Part shown: one piece after another, positions 1-9,355 of the stretch
Layout: each line of letters starts with the position of its first letter
How positions within the stretch are numbered: position 1 is the stretch's first letter
NCBI GenBank assembly: GCA_011682385.1
Contig: JAACET010000010.1
Location: forward strand, 1 to 35,240
Reading direction: 5' to 3'
Origin: Actinomycetota bacterium
Lineage (GTDB): Bacteria; Planctomycetota; Phycisphaerae; JAACET01
Length of the DNA: 35,240 bases
The notes under the pieces: generated by a model
Databases searched by the model: none
Seen by the model: the letters and a program-made list of their open reading frames with translations, nothing else
What the model was told of the DNA's origin: nothing
Position numbers and translations under genes: made by a program

Positions 1-431
1 ACTCCCAGGTCCTTGCCCAGCACCCGCAGGGGAACACATATAACCGAACGAGTGTGAAAGCCGGTTTTTTTGTCGGCGGTGGGGTCGAATCGCGGGTCTT
101 CGTAGGCATCGGCTACCAGCAGGGCTTGACCGTTTTGGGCTACCCATCCGCTGAGACCCTGTCCGCGAGGCTGGACAATAGACTTGATAGCCCCTTCGTG
201 TTCCGCATCTGCCAGGTAGACGCGTAGATCGCCGGTATCCGGATCGGTCAGGAAGACCGAGGATGCCTCGGCATCCAGCACGTCCTGGACAGCCGCCAGG
301 GAGGCCGACAGCACTGCGGAGGTGGAAAGATTGGCCGCCAGCGCTTGGCCAACCTTGGTCAGGACCGTAACCAGCTCCGGGGCTAGGCCCTGTTCGACGG
401 AGTTGGGTGTTGGCAAAGGCTCGGTAGTCAT
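1..431 (-). CDS. GAF-domain sensor/signalling protein (N-terminal part; continues beyond window start)
   Basis: Reverse complement from the ATG at 431 stays open to base 1: MTTEPLPTPNSVEQGLAPELVTVLTKVGQALAANLSTSAVLSASLAAVQDVLDAEASSVFLTDPDTGDLRVYLADAEHEGAIKSIVQPRGQGLSGWVAQNGQALLVADAYEDPRFDPTADKKTGFHTRSVICVPLRVLGKDLG. GAF hallmarks G(L)SGWVA, D.YEDPRF and S(V)ICVPL. Not in the ORF track because it is open at the edge. Confidence 0.85.
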   Translation of the reverse strand, partial: MTTEPLPTPNSVEQGLAPELVTVLTKVGQALAANLSTSAVLSASLAAVQDVLDAEASSVFLTDPDTGDLRVYLADAEHEGAIKSIVQPRGQGLSGWVAQNGQALLVADAYEDPRFDPTADKKTGFHTRSVICVPLRVLGKDLG

Positions 432-668
432 CTGAAGATCGGCGACCCCAGTCTAATATGTCGGACAGATGGCCAACCAGGGTAAAAAAACGGACAAATT
501 GATATGATACCTGCCTCAGCCGATCTGTCAAGCAATTCACTTCTCCGGTCGCCAGCCCCGGCCAATGATACAGCTTGTGTCCGAAGGGCAAAACCAGGAT
601 AATGGGCTGTACCGGTGAGAGCCGGTTTGGCACATTCGCGAGAATTCATTTCTAATTAGGGGTAAGCC

Positions 669-1532
669 ATGCTTGGATCCACTGGTATCTTCGATCGGAT
701 CGGCAATACCTGGTCTCTGATAGGCACCTCCTGGGACCTGGTCAAGAAGGATAAGGAGATGCTGATCTTCCCGTTGATCTCGGGAATTTGCCTGCTGTTG
801 GTCTTAGGGTCTTTTGGCCTGGGGATTATGGATTCTCAAGCTCAGGGCTGGGGTCCGCCAGCCCGTGAGGCGCCGTTGTCTGAGCAGGTTGCTTACTACG
901 GGAAGCTGTTCATTTTCTATTTTTGCGCCTACTTTATCATCATGTTTTTTAACACGGGAATCGTCACCTGCGCTGTGATCCGCATGCGTGGCGGCGATCC
1001 GACGTTGATGGATGGTTTTCGGGTCGCTTTTGCCAGAGTGCCCTTGCTTCTTGGCTGGGCACTTCTCTCAGCTACTGTGGGGCTGATTCTGCGGATAATC
1101 GAGGATCGCTCAAGGACGTTTGGAAAGATTGTTTCCAGTCTGTTGGGCATGGCCTGGTCGCTGACAACCTTTCTGGCCCTACCGATCCTGGTGGTTGAGG
1201 GTAAGGGTCCGTTTGCTGCTGTTAAGCAATCGACGAAGATGCTCAAAGACACCTGGGGTGAGCAGTTGATTGGCGGCTTTGGTTTCGGACTGTTGTGGTT
1301 TGTCTGCTGTTTGCCGGGGTTGGTCTTGTTTGCTGTGGTTGTTATGCTGGTCGGCTTGGCCAACATATTGGTCCCGGTTGTGCTGCTGGCCGTTTATATG
1401 ATTGTGTTGGCCCTGGTGTTTTCGGTGATGCAGACGGTTTTCCAGGCTGCCCTTTATTATTATGCCCACGACAGCGTAGCCCCACCGGGCTGGGACTTGG
1501 GCCTACTGGCTGGCGCCGTCGGCCCTGCCTGA
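669..1532 (+). CDS. Multi-pass membrane protein (resembles DUF6159 family)
   Basis: 287 aa ORF, 'FDRIGNTWSLIGTSWDLVKKDKEMLIFPLISGI' N-terminus followed by several hydrophobic segments; purine-rich sequence (aggggtaagcc) just upstream of ATG. Confidence 0.75.
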   Translation: MLGSTGIFDRIGNTWSLIGTSWDLVKKDKEMLIFPLISGICLLLVLGSFGLGIMDSQAQGWGPPAREAPLSEQVAYYGKLFIFYFCAYFIIMFFNTGIVTCAVIRMRGGDPTLMDGFRVAFARVPLLLGWALLSATVGLILRIIEDRSRTFGKIVSSLLGMAWSLTTFLALPILVVEGKGPFAAVKQSTKMLKDTWGEQLIGGFGFGLLWFVCCLPGLVLFAVVVMLVGLANILVPVVLLAVYMIVLALVFSVMQTVFQAALYYYAHDSVAPPGWDLGLLAGAVGPA

Positions 1533-1955
1533 GTTGCCGCTCTGTTAATTCCCCCAGACCACGTGCCTAGTACTCTGTCCAAACTAAAATTGTGGATATA
1601 GTCGTTTCGGTTTTATTCTGGCCTTGTCAGTGGTAAATTGCCAATCCACCGGCCGATGGCGGAATCGCTGGACAGATCGGTCCAGATGCTTTAATCAGTA
1701 AACGGAGTTCTATGGAGTTCCAGCCAACGAAGGAGGACCCGCGAGGCTCCAAAACTCATCCCAATCTATTTTAGGCTCAGCGAAGACGTTGCAAAAATAT
1801 TTTTCGTCGGAATCTAGACAGCAACGGGACGTTCTGCTACCACTTCAAGACGAAGCTGGCTGAAATCATTACAGAGAAGCCGGCGTGACGCCAAGGGTCA
1901 TTACAGCAGAAACAGCGATAGTGTGGTAGTCTTGTTCACCGGAAAGGTCTAAATT

Positions 1956-2948
1956 ATGAAGATAAAGAACGTATTAGTTACCGGAGCTGGAGGCAAAATT
2001 GGCCGGGCCGTCCTGCCGGAGCTCGTCAAAGCGGGCTTTTCGATAAGGGCTTTGGAATTCAATGACGGGCTAAACGTGGAAAGGTTAAAGGCCGTAGAAG
2101 TGGTTAGAGGAGATCTCAGAGATGAAGCCTTGGCTCCCAAGCTCATTGAAGATATGGACGCTGTCATTCACTTGGCGAACGTCAAGGAAAACAGGCAGCT
2201 ATTCGTGGACGCCAACGTAAAAGGTACGTTCTATCTGCTTGACGCCTGCAAGAATTGCGGACATATAAGACAGTACATCCAGGCTGGTTCCGATGCCCGA
2301 GCGGGTATTTATTACTATCCTCAGCCCATTCCTATTGATGAAAATCACAGACACTCCGGCTATCCGGGCTACTATCCGCTATCGAAGGTCCTGGAAGAAA
2401 CAATGTGCGAACAGTACAGGATTATGTATAAACTTCCAATCACCGTGCTGAGGTTCTCGTGGGTGCACGACGAAGATGATATTCTGGCCCATATAACCTT
2501 GGCGGAACCTAATTTTGGTGTACCTGTCTGGCAGGACTGGGTTGTGACTGACGAGCAGAAATCTTATTTCAAACACGGCAAAGACGCCGTAGCCTGCCTG
2601 CTTCATCCTGACGGCCGGGCCGGCAAACGGCAGATCGTGGGCATCAAGGATGTGGTAAAATCCATTATGCTGTCTTTAGGGAATCCCACAGCTATCGGGG
2701 AAGCCTTCAATGTTTCGGGGCCTTCGCCCTTTAGCTATGACGTTGCAGCCAATTATGTATCTGAGAAATTGAATCTTCCGGTAGTGGGATTCCAAGTCAG
2801 TGAGTTTCATGATTTTTGCATCGACATGACCAAATCACGGTCCGTCTTGGGCTTGAATCCGCAATATGACATCTTCCGGATAATCGATGATGCGATTGCC
2901 TTTAGAAAATCCGGCAAAAAGCAAACCACATGTCTATACCCCGGATAG
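1956..2948 (+). CDS. NAD-dependent epimerase/dehydratase (extended SDR)
   Basis: 330 aa; N-terminal VLVTGAGGKIGRAVLPEL (GxxGxxG Rossmann), YPLSKVLEE (YxxxK). Confidence 0.85.
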   Translation: MKIKNVLVTGAGGKIGRAVLPELVKAGFSIRALEFNDGLNVERLKAVEVVRGDLRDEALAPKLIEDMDAVIHLANVKENRQLFVDANVKGTFYLLDACKNCGHIRQYIQAGSDARAGIYYYPQPIPIDENHRHSGYPGYYPLSKVLEETMCEQYRIMYKLPITVLRFSWVHDEDDILAHITLAEPNFGVPVWQDWVVTDEQKSYFKHGKDAVACLLHPDGRAGKRQIVGIKDVVKSIMLSLGNPTAIGEAFNVSGPSPFSYDVAANYVSEKLNLPVVGFQVSEFHDFCIDMTKSRSVLGLNPQYDIFRIIDDAIAFRKSGKKQTTCLYPG

Positions 2949-2960
2949 GAGAAGTAACAG

Positions 2961-3962
2961 ATGAAAAAAATCAAACATGGCGTGATTGGCTTGGGTTTCT
3001 TCGGAGAATACCACGCAGACGTGGTCTGCTCAACAGCCCAAATGGAACTGACTGCGGTCTGTACACGGCGACAGCAGCGGCTCGATGAAGTCGCGGCCAA
3101 GTACAACGCAGCCAAAAAGTACACAGACTACCGTGACCTGCTGGGGGATCCGGAAATTGATTCGGTAAGCATTGTAACGCACTTCTGCGATCACAAAGAT
3201 ATCGCCGTTGAGGCCCTGAAGGCCGGCAAACACGTGCTGCTTGAAAAACCTATGGCTGACAGCGTGGCCGATTGCGACGCTATTCTTGAAGCAGCAGCAA
3301 AAGCGACCGGGATATTTATGGTTGGTCACATTTGCCGATTCGATCCCCGTGTAGCCCTGGCCAAAGAGGCCGTAGACCAAGGGCGCGTGGGCAAGATCGT
3401 CTATATGTACGCCAGGCGAAATCTTTCCTTCCAAATCGGCCGAGAGGTCCTGGATAAGGTATCGCCGTTGTTTGGCGATGGTATTCACGACACCGACATT
3501 ATGTTGTGGCTCTCCGGAGCCAAGGTGAATACTGCCTATGCCCAGAACGTGCAGATCGGAGATTTCAAGTATCCTGCTATTGGAACCGCAACCTACAGGT
3601 TTGATAATAATGCTGTAGGCGTTATCGAAACCGTCTGGGCTCTGCCGGAAAACACCCCCTTTACTATCGATGCTCGTATGGAGATCATCGGCACCGAGGG
3701 AGCTATTTATATCGATTGCGGAAATGCCGGCCTGACCATTAATGACCAAGACGGAATCAGTAAGCCGGATACCGGCTATTGGCCCAGAGTGCATGGAACA
3801 TTGGTCGGAGCCCTGCGAAACGAATTGGTCTATTTCGCTGACTGTATCAGCAAAGGGGAAAAACCAACGGTAATTATTCCCCAGGAATCACGGCAGGCTG
3901 TCGCTGTTATATGCGCAGCAGAAGAGTCGGCCCAGTCAGGCAAAGTAGTAGAACTAGAATAA
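2961..3962 (+). CDS. Gfo/Idh/MocA family oxidoreductase
   Basis: 333 aa; GVIGLGFFGEYHADV N-terminal Rossmann motif, HVLLEKPMADS signature (EKP). Confidence 0.9.
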   Translation: MKKIKHGVIGLGFFGEYHADVVCSTAQMELTAVCTRRQQRLDEVAAKYNAAKKYTDYRDLLGDPEIDSVSIVTHFCDHKDIAVEALKAGKHVLLEKPMADSVADCDAILEAAAKATGIFMVGHICRFDPRVALAKEAVDQGRVGKIVYMYARRNLSFQIGREVLDKVSPLFGDGIHDTDIMLWLSGAKVNTAYAQNVQIGDFKYPAIGTATYRFDNNAVGVIETVWALPENTPFTIDARMEIIGTEGAIYIDCGNAGLTINDQDGISKPDTGYWPRVHGTLVGALRNELVYFADCISKGEKPTVIIPQESRQAVAVICAAEESAQSGKVVELE

Positions 3963-4000
3963 CTCCTTTCCGGAAAACAAATGATGCAGTATAACTCCGG

Positions 4001-4948
4001 CTATATTGTTTGTGTTTGAACAATACCTGCCTCCCGCTGGCTCGACCAAATGGTCAGCTCTTCCCGTGGAACCACGCTACCGTCGGCTTTTTTTCTGAGT
4101 TTAAGCAGTGTGCCGGGAAATCGCTCCGTCGGAACTCGGAAAAGGACCTCTCGCAGAGCATATCTTTGGAACTTACCCGCGTAGAAGATACCTTCAATAC
4201 GTTGGGCTCGTAATATGTCATGTGGCCCAATTGTTACAGCAAAGGGGGGAATCGAGGCCCGATCTCCGCAACCGGCCACCAAAGCGTCCATATCTACTGT
4301 AGATGTGTTGACCATAACCAGGCGGGTGCGGTCTGCGAGAAACTCCTCCAAGGAGACTTCTACGTGCCTAAAATTGGGGTCTTCGTTGAAGGCTACATGG
4401 CCCTCGGGGCCTACACCAGCCAGGCACAGGTCCACCCCCTGCGGAGCGTGCTCGTCGAACAGGCGGTCTATTTGATCCATGTTGTCGTGCCGGGGAAAAA
4501 ACATCTGTTCGATCGGCATACGCAATTCTGCTGGAATCTGATTATAAAAATGTTCCAGCATCATCCCCTTAAATGACATGGGGTGTGTTGGCGAAATAGT
4601 CTTTCCGTTGCGATCCAGGAATTCGTCCATATTAAATGTCCACAGATTGCGGCAGTTGATACCTCGCTCTTTGACTTTTCTAGCAAACACAGGATACTGA
4701 CCCATCGGACCTACAGGCAAAATCATGGTTACTTTTTGACCATTCTTATCCAGAATGGCCTTGACCATAACTTCGGCTATAGCCTCATAGAGACTCTCGG
4801 TGTTGTCAACAATATTGACAGCCATCGAGGAGCGTGCTGCCAGCTCCTGGGCGGCTAACCTATGTACCTCGTCCCCGGTCATTAGTTTTCCATCTCTGTC
4901 GCGATATTCTCTTTGCACTTCCGGCTCCTTATCGAATGGTAAGTCCAT
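4001..4948 (-). CDS. Glucosamine-6-phosphate deaminase/6-phosphogluconolactonase-like sugar isomerase
   Basis: 315 aa; 'NMDEFLDRNG' and 'GVGPEGHVAFNEDP' resemble NagB family active-site motifs (GxGxxGHxAFNEP); N-terminal part divergent. Confidence 0.75.
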   Translation of the reverse strand: MDLPFDKEPEVQREYRDRDGKLMTGDEVHRLAAQELAARSSMAVNIVDNTESLYEAIAEVMVKAILDKNGQKVTMILPVGPMGQYPVFARKVKERGINCRNLWTFNMDEFLDRNGKTISPTHPMSFKGMMLEHFYNQIPAELRMPIEQMFFPRHDNMDQIDRLFDEHAPQGVDLCLAGVGPEGHVAFNEDPNFRHVEVSLEEFLADRTRLVMVNTSTVDMDALVAGCGDRASIPPFAVTIGPHDILRAQRIEGIFYAGKFQRYALREVLFRVPTERFPGTLLKLRKKADGSVVPREELTIWSSQREAGIVQTQTI

Positions 4949-5257
4949 ACGTCATCAACAGCTACTCGGTGTTGCTGGATCCGTCCGGGTCCGATATCTC
5001 AGCTCTGGCCATATTCTTTCTCCAAGTACAATAACTTGCTTCAGCTCATCGCAGCAAGAAACCTTGGTTACCTAAGGCACTCTAACAAAACGACATCTCC
5101 GAAACTGATGAGCATGAAAACCGTCAATCTAAATCAAGGTACAGACTGGACTACAAGCTCGTCAATGAAAAACAGGCCTTAATTGAAAATCAGCTCGGCG
5201 TCAAAGTCATTTAGAGTTTTTTGTTGTCGTTATAGGCCATTGTGTAAAAAACCGCTA

Positions 5258-5287
5258 TTGACCAAACAAGGGAAGGATACCTATAAT
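5258..5287 (+). promoter_or_regulatory. Putative sigma70-type promoter upstream of rhaA
   Basis: TTGACC (5258-5263), 18-nt spacer, TATAAT (5282-5287), 74 nt upstream of the rhaA start codon. Confidence 0.45.
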
Positions 5288-5361
5288 ATCAGCAATTAAT
5301 TAAGGAAGCATCAGAAGCTTGTCGGGGCTATTAAGTCCGGCCAGGAAAAGCATATACAAAA

Positions 5362-6651
5362 ATGCCCAGAGAACAAACAATCGAAAAACTTTATGCAGAA
5401 GCTAAGGACAAGTACGCTCAAATCAGCGTGAATGCTGAGCAGGCTGTTGAACGCCTAGAGCAGGTAGCAATCTCCCTGCACTGCTGGCAAGGCGACGATG
5501 TGAGCGGATTTGAAACGCCAGACGCCCAACTTTCCGGCGGAGGCATAATGGCGACCGGCAACTACCCGGGCAAGGCACGCAACACAGACGAACTTCGCGC
5601 AGACCTTGAAATGGCACTTAATCTTATTCCCGGAAAGCATCGGTTAAGCCTCCATGCTATCTATGCTGAAACCGGCGGCAAAAAGGTGGCCCGTAACCAA
5701 CTGACTGCAGATCATTTTTTCAACTGGATTGACTGGGCCAAGGCCAATCTTGTAGGAATCGATTTTAACGGGACTTTCTTCTCACACCCCAAGGCTGATA
5801 GCGGTTTTACCTTGGCCAGCCGCGATGAGGGTATCCGAAAATTCTGGGTCGAGCACGGCAGCGCTTGCCGTAAGATAGGCCAACACATAGGCAAAGCTCT
5901 AGGCAGTCCCTGTATTACCAACATCTGGATACCCGATGGTTATAAGGATATTCCCGCTGACCGCAAAACGCCCAGGCTAATTCTCAAACAATCTCTCGAT
6001 GAAATATTTGCTGAAAAAATTGACCCCCAGTACAATCTCGATGCCCTGGAGTCCAAGCTTTTCGGTATCGGCTCGGAGAGCTATGTCGTTGGCTCTCATG
6101 AGTTCTACTTGGGCTATGCGATTGAGAACAAAAAGCTGCTCTGCCTCGACAGCGGACATTTTCATCCGACGGAAGTAATCTCAGACAAAATTTCTGCTGT
6201 CCTTATCTTTCTCGATGAAATCTTGCTGCATGTCAGTCGTGGGCTGCGATGGGACAGCGACCACGTGGTCATTCTATCCGATGAATTGCGGGCTATGGCT
6301 GAAGAAATCGTCCGAGGAAATTTTCTCGGCCGAGTGCATATAGGGCTGGATTTCTTTGACGCCAGCATCAACCGCGTCGCAGCCTGGACCATAGGGGCTC
6401 ACTCTGTGCTAAAAGCGATGCTTATGGCCCTATTAGAGCCCACGACAATGCTTCGCCAAATGGAAACAGCGGGTAACTTGACGGGCCGACTTGCCTTGCT
6501 GGAGGAGATCAAAGCCCTGCCCTTCGGCGCGGTTTGGGATTACTACTGCCTAAAACGCGATGTGCCAGTCGGTCTCGGCTGGCTAGACAAAGTCCAAGCT
6601 TATGAAAAAGAAGTTCTCTCGAGACGTTGTGGCAATCAGGTGTGCGGCTGA
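5362..6651 (+). CDS. rhaA: L-rhamnose isomerase
   Basis: 429 aa; '[15 protein letters not shown]', '[18 protein letters not shown]', '[12 protein letters not shown]', '[10 protein letters not shown]', 'DSGHFHPTE', '[11 protein letters not shown]' are typical of RhaA. Confidence 0.95.
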   Translation: MPREQTIEKLYAEAKDKYAQISVNAEQAVERLEQVAISLHCWQGDDVSGFETPDAQLSGGGIMATGNYPGKARNTDELRADLEMALNLIPGKHRLSLHAIYAETGGKKVARNQLTADHFFNWIDWAKANLVGIDFNGTFFSHPKADSGFTLASRDEGIRKFWVEHGSACRKIGQHIGKALGSPCITNIWIPDGYKDIPADRKTPRLILKQSLDEIFAEKIDPQYNLDALESKLFGIGSESYVVGSHEFYLGYAIENKKLLCLDSGHFHPTEVISDKISAVLIFLDEILLHVSRGLRWDSDHVVILSDELRAMAEEIVRGNFLGRVHIGLDFFDASINRVAAWTIGAHSVLKAMLMALLEPTTMLRQMETAGNLTGRLALLEEIKALPFGAVWDYYCLKRDVPVGLGWLDKVQAYEKEVLSRRCGNQVCG

Positions 6652-6713
6652 GAAATCTGCTGGCTTCAGCCGGGTTGTCGGCATCCGAGCTTAGTGTAGA
6701 AAGGAAACATACA

Positions 6714-7892
6714 ATGTCGAAAAAGTTTGTTGTTGGGCAAATCGGTTGTGGCGCTTTTGCCAGAGCCCAACACGGTCCGAATTGTTGCCGAAATGAGCAT
6801 ATAGCCAAAATCAAGTGGGCCTGCGATGTATCTAAAGACAATGCCCGGACTTATGCCCAGCAGTTTGGGGCTGAAAAAACGACCTCCTCATTCGAGGACG
6901 TTACCACGGACCCGGAAGTTGACGTCATCTGTATTGCTACCTCGCACGAGGCCCACGTTCCAATTATTGAAAGTGCAGCCAAGCATGGTAAGCACGTTTT
7001 TTGTGAAAAGCCCATGGCTATGGACGAGCTGCAGTCTTACAAAATCATACGGGCAGTGCGAACCAGTAAGATCAAGCTCTGTGTTGATTATATGCGTCGC
7101 ACGGCCCCAGCGATGCTGGCCTTGAAACGCGAGTGGTTGGCCCATAAGGCTAATCCACAACGCCAGCCTTGGCGCTATATTGAAAAGCCCCACGAAAAGC
7201 TCATCGAGGAAACCGCAACCGACTTTCTGGTCCGGGTGCAGGACGAAAGCAGCAGCTATCGCATGGTCCATCTCGACCCTTTTCGCGGCGGTGGCTTGAT
7301 AATAGGCGAGGCCACCCACTGGCTCGACTTGGCTTGCTGGCTGTTCGATGATGATCGTCCTGTACAAATACTGGCCTGGGGATCCGCTCGGATGCGTTAT
7401 GGAATCCACTTGAGCTTCCAGGGCGGAAATGCAGCCACCATAATCTTTACCCCCAACGGCAGCTTCGACTATCCCAAAGAGATGTTCGAAATCGCTTGTG
7501 ACGGAGCTTTGTTCCGCATGGAGCACTGGGTGGAGAACCAGTATTACGGACGGCCCGGCACCGAAAAAGAAGTATTCTCCCTCCAACGCGATTGCGCCCC
7601 GGAGGTGGGTAAACAGGGCGGGCTGAGTGGATATCTTGAAAAACACAAAGCCACTGTCAGCAGCACCACAAATGCCAAGAAGGTCTGGAACGATCTCGTG
7701 CCCAATCATGGTTGGGAAGAGAATTTCGATGGCTTTATTGACTCGATTATCAACGGCAGCCCAACTCCGTGCGACGAACTAGCCGGCTACCGAGCGACGC
7801 TGCTGGGAAATCTGGCCATCAAATCCATAGAATTAAATAAACCGCTTCCCGTACCCGTGGATAAATGGGATTATCACGTGGAACTACAATAA
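6714..7892 (+). CDS. Gfo/Idh/MocA family oxidoreductase (second copy)
   Basis: ORF 6627..7892; likely start at ATG 6714 (aaaggaaacatacaATG): MSKKFVVGQIGCGAFARAQHGPN; HGKHVFCEKPMAMD signature. Confidence 0.9.
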   Translation: MSKKFVVGQIGCGAFARAQHGPNCCRNEHIAKIKWACDVSKDNARTYAQQFGAEKTTSSFEDVTTDPEVDVICIATSHEAHVPIIESAAKHGKHVFCEKPMAMDELQSYKIIRAVRTSKIKLCVDYMRRTAPAMLALKREWLAHKANPQRQPWRYIEKPHEKLIEETATDFLVRVQDESSSYRMVHLDPFRGGGLIIGEATHWLDLACWLFDDDRPVQILAWGSARMRYGIHLSFQGGNAATIIFTPNGSFDYPKEMFEIACDGALFRMEHWVENQYYGRPGTEKEVFSLQRDCAPEVGKQGGLSGYLEKHKATVSSTTNAKKVWNDLVPNHGWEENFDGFIDSIINGSPTPCDELAGYRATLLGNLAIKSIELNKPLPVPVDKWDYHVELQ

Positions 7893-7923
7893 GGGTAAAA
7901 CTGCGTATCCATAGGAGACAAAT

Positions 7924-7974
7924 ATGCCGTCAGAATATTTTCACCGGGTGATAGAACAAACCCCCACCTCTTGA
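7924..7974 (+). pseudogene. 16-codon remnant with good RBS; possibly the 5' end of a transaldolase-type gene
   Basis: aggagacaaatATG then MPSEYFHRVIEQTPTS*; the strong SD and the '..YFHRV..(E)TPT..' start resemble truncated transaldolase N-termini. Assignment is tentative. Confidence 0.3.
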
Positions 7975-8035
7975 CCGAAATCGCTACTCGGCGAGCTTTG
8001 CTGGCGGCAAAATAAGAATCTACTATTCTTCTACC

Positions 8036-8380
8036 ATGGCACGACAACAGTCTCCAACAATTTGGGCCAGACTAGAAACCCGCTGGCCTGCTATAGTTGA
8101 CGGTAAGCAAGTAGGCTTTGCTGCACTGCGCCAGCAAATGCAGGGACTCCTAGCCGACAGCTTGGTGGATGTCCAAGGCTTCAGCCACTTCGGGGTCGTT
8201 GTACGCAACATGGATACTTCTGTGGGCTGGTTAAGTGAATTTGTCGGGGGTGAGCACCAAAAAATAAAAAAAGATTGGGTCGAGGACTACAAAGTTTACG
8301 TGGCACGTACCCAGTTGAAGTCGACCGAGTTGGAACTCATCGGGCCGGCTAGCTTTTCTGTGAAGCTCGGCGACGATTAG
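8036..8380 (+). pseudogene. Truncated VOC/glyoxalase-type fragment
   Basis: 114 aa ORF; 'GFSHFGVVVRNMDTSVGWLSEFVGGEH...STELELIGPA' looks like the first half of a VOC module; the tail (SFSVKLGDD) is the antisense of the aldolase 3' end. Confidence 0.45.
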
Positions 8381-9173
8381 CCAGGTCCTCAGCCAGAGCA
8401 GTCCGAAGCAGACTGGCATCGACCGTGCCTAACAACATTTTATAACCCAGCTCGATCCAACGACCGGAATTCTCGGCAGAACCCACAAAGGCACCGGCTA
8501 CTTTGCCGTGATTGCTGCAAATATGGGCGATCTTCTCAGCCATCTGCCACAAGTGCGGTTCCGACATTTTGAAATAGGACTCGAGAGATATTCCGCAATC
8601 CAAAGAGTAGTCGGCTGGTCCAAATACCAAACCGTCTATTCCCGGTACAGCCGTAATTTGTTCAGCATTAGCCAAACCCTCAACCGATTCGATCTGTCCA
8701 AGTAAAAGCACATCCTTATTTGCTGTACCAGCATAATTGGGGCCAAAGCGATCCATTACCCTTCGGCCACCGTAGGAGCGGCGTCCCAGAGGCGCAAACT
8801 TCGCTGCCTCAGCCACAACCTTGGCTTGCTCGGCATTGTGCAACATAGGCACAATCACGCCGGCTGCTCCAGTGTCCAGAGCCTGGCCGACCTGCGAGTA
8901 ATCGCATCCTGCCACACGTACTATAGCCGGTAGGCCCATCAGGTCTGCCACACGTACACAGTTAAGAATTGTATCATAACTCAATTGACCGTGTTGGCCA
9001 TCGAGCCAAACCCAGTCCCAACCTTCGGCCAGCTCCAGGATTTCCGGGGCGGGCATGGTTAGCATAAAACCCCAGAGCGGCTCACCATTATCGATCCATT
9101 GACGCAAAATACGACCGCCGGGCACTACCACGGGTTTTGGGACGCTGTTTAATTTTGACACACTATTCTCCAA
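8349..9173 (-). CDS. HpcH/HpaI aldolase/citrate lyase family protein (2-keto-3-deoxy-sugar-acid aldolase-like)
   Basis: 274 aa; 'WDWVWLDGQHGQLSYDT', 'DTGAAGVIVPMLHNAEQAK', 'RRSYGGRRV', 'QIESVEGLANAEQI', 'DGLVFGPADYSLDCG'. Confidence 0.88.
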   Translation of the reverse strand: MENSVSKLNSVPKPVVVPGGRILRQWIDNGEPLWGFMLTMPAPEILELAEGWDWVWLDGQHGQLSYDTILNCVRVADLMGLPAIVRVAGCDYSQVGQALDTGAAGVIVPMLHNAEQAKVVAEAAKFAPLGRRSYGGRRVMDRFGPNYAGTANKDVLLLGQIESVEGLANAEQITAVPGIDGLVFGPADYSLDCGISLESYFKMSEPHLWQMAEKIAHICSNHGKVAGAFVGSAENSGRWIELGYKMLLGTVDASLLRTALAEDLANRRRASQKS

Positions 9174-9355
9174 ATAGTCGGTTAGCAGATTTTGTGAGCT
9201 AAAAGTTTTGCTGACTGTCCTAGAGCATGTTTAAAGTTGATAGTTCGCCTTCCTGCTGTTTGTGGGGTCGGATAAGCGGGGATGAACATTCTCAATCTAT
9301 ATCTGCTCTTCATTATCATCATTACACCACTAACCATGAAAGGCACCTTGGGGGA

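Noticed and set aside
428-649. 73-aa minus-strand ORF
   Set aside because: Lies in the divergent intergenic region, no domain or RBS; probably spurious.
6888-7709. 273-aa antisense ORF over the second Gfo/Idh gene (and 254-aa antisense ORF over the first, 3030-3794)
   Set aside because: Antisense shadows of clear oxidoreductase genes; no independent domain signal.
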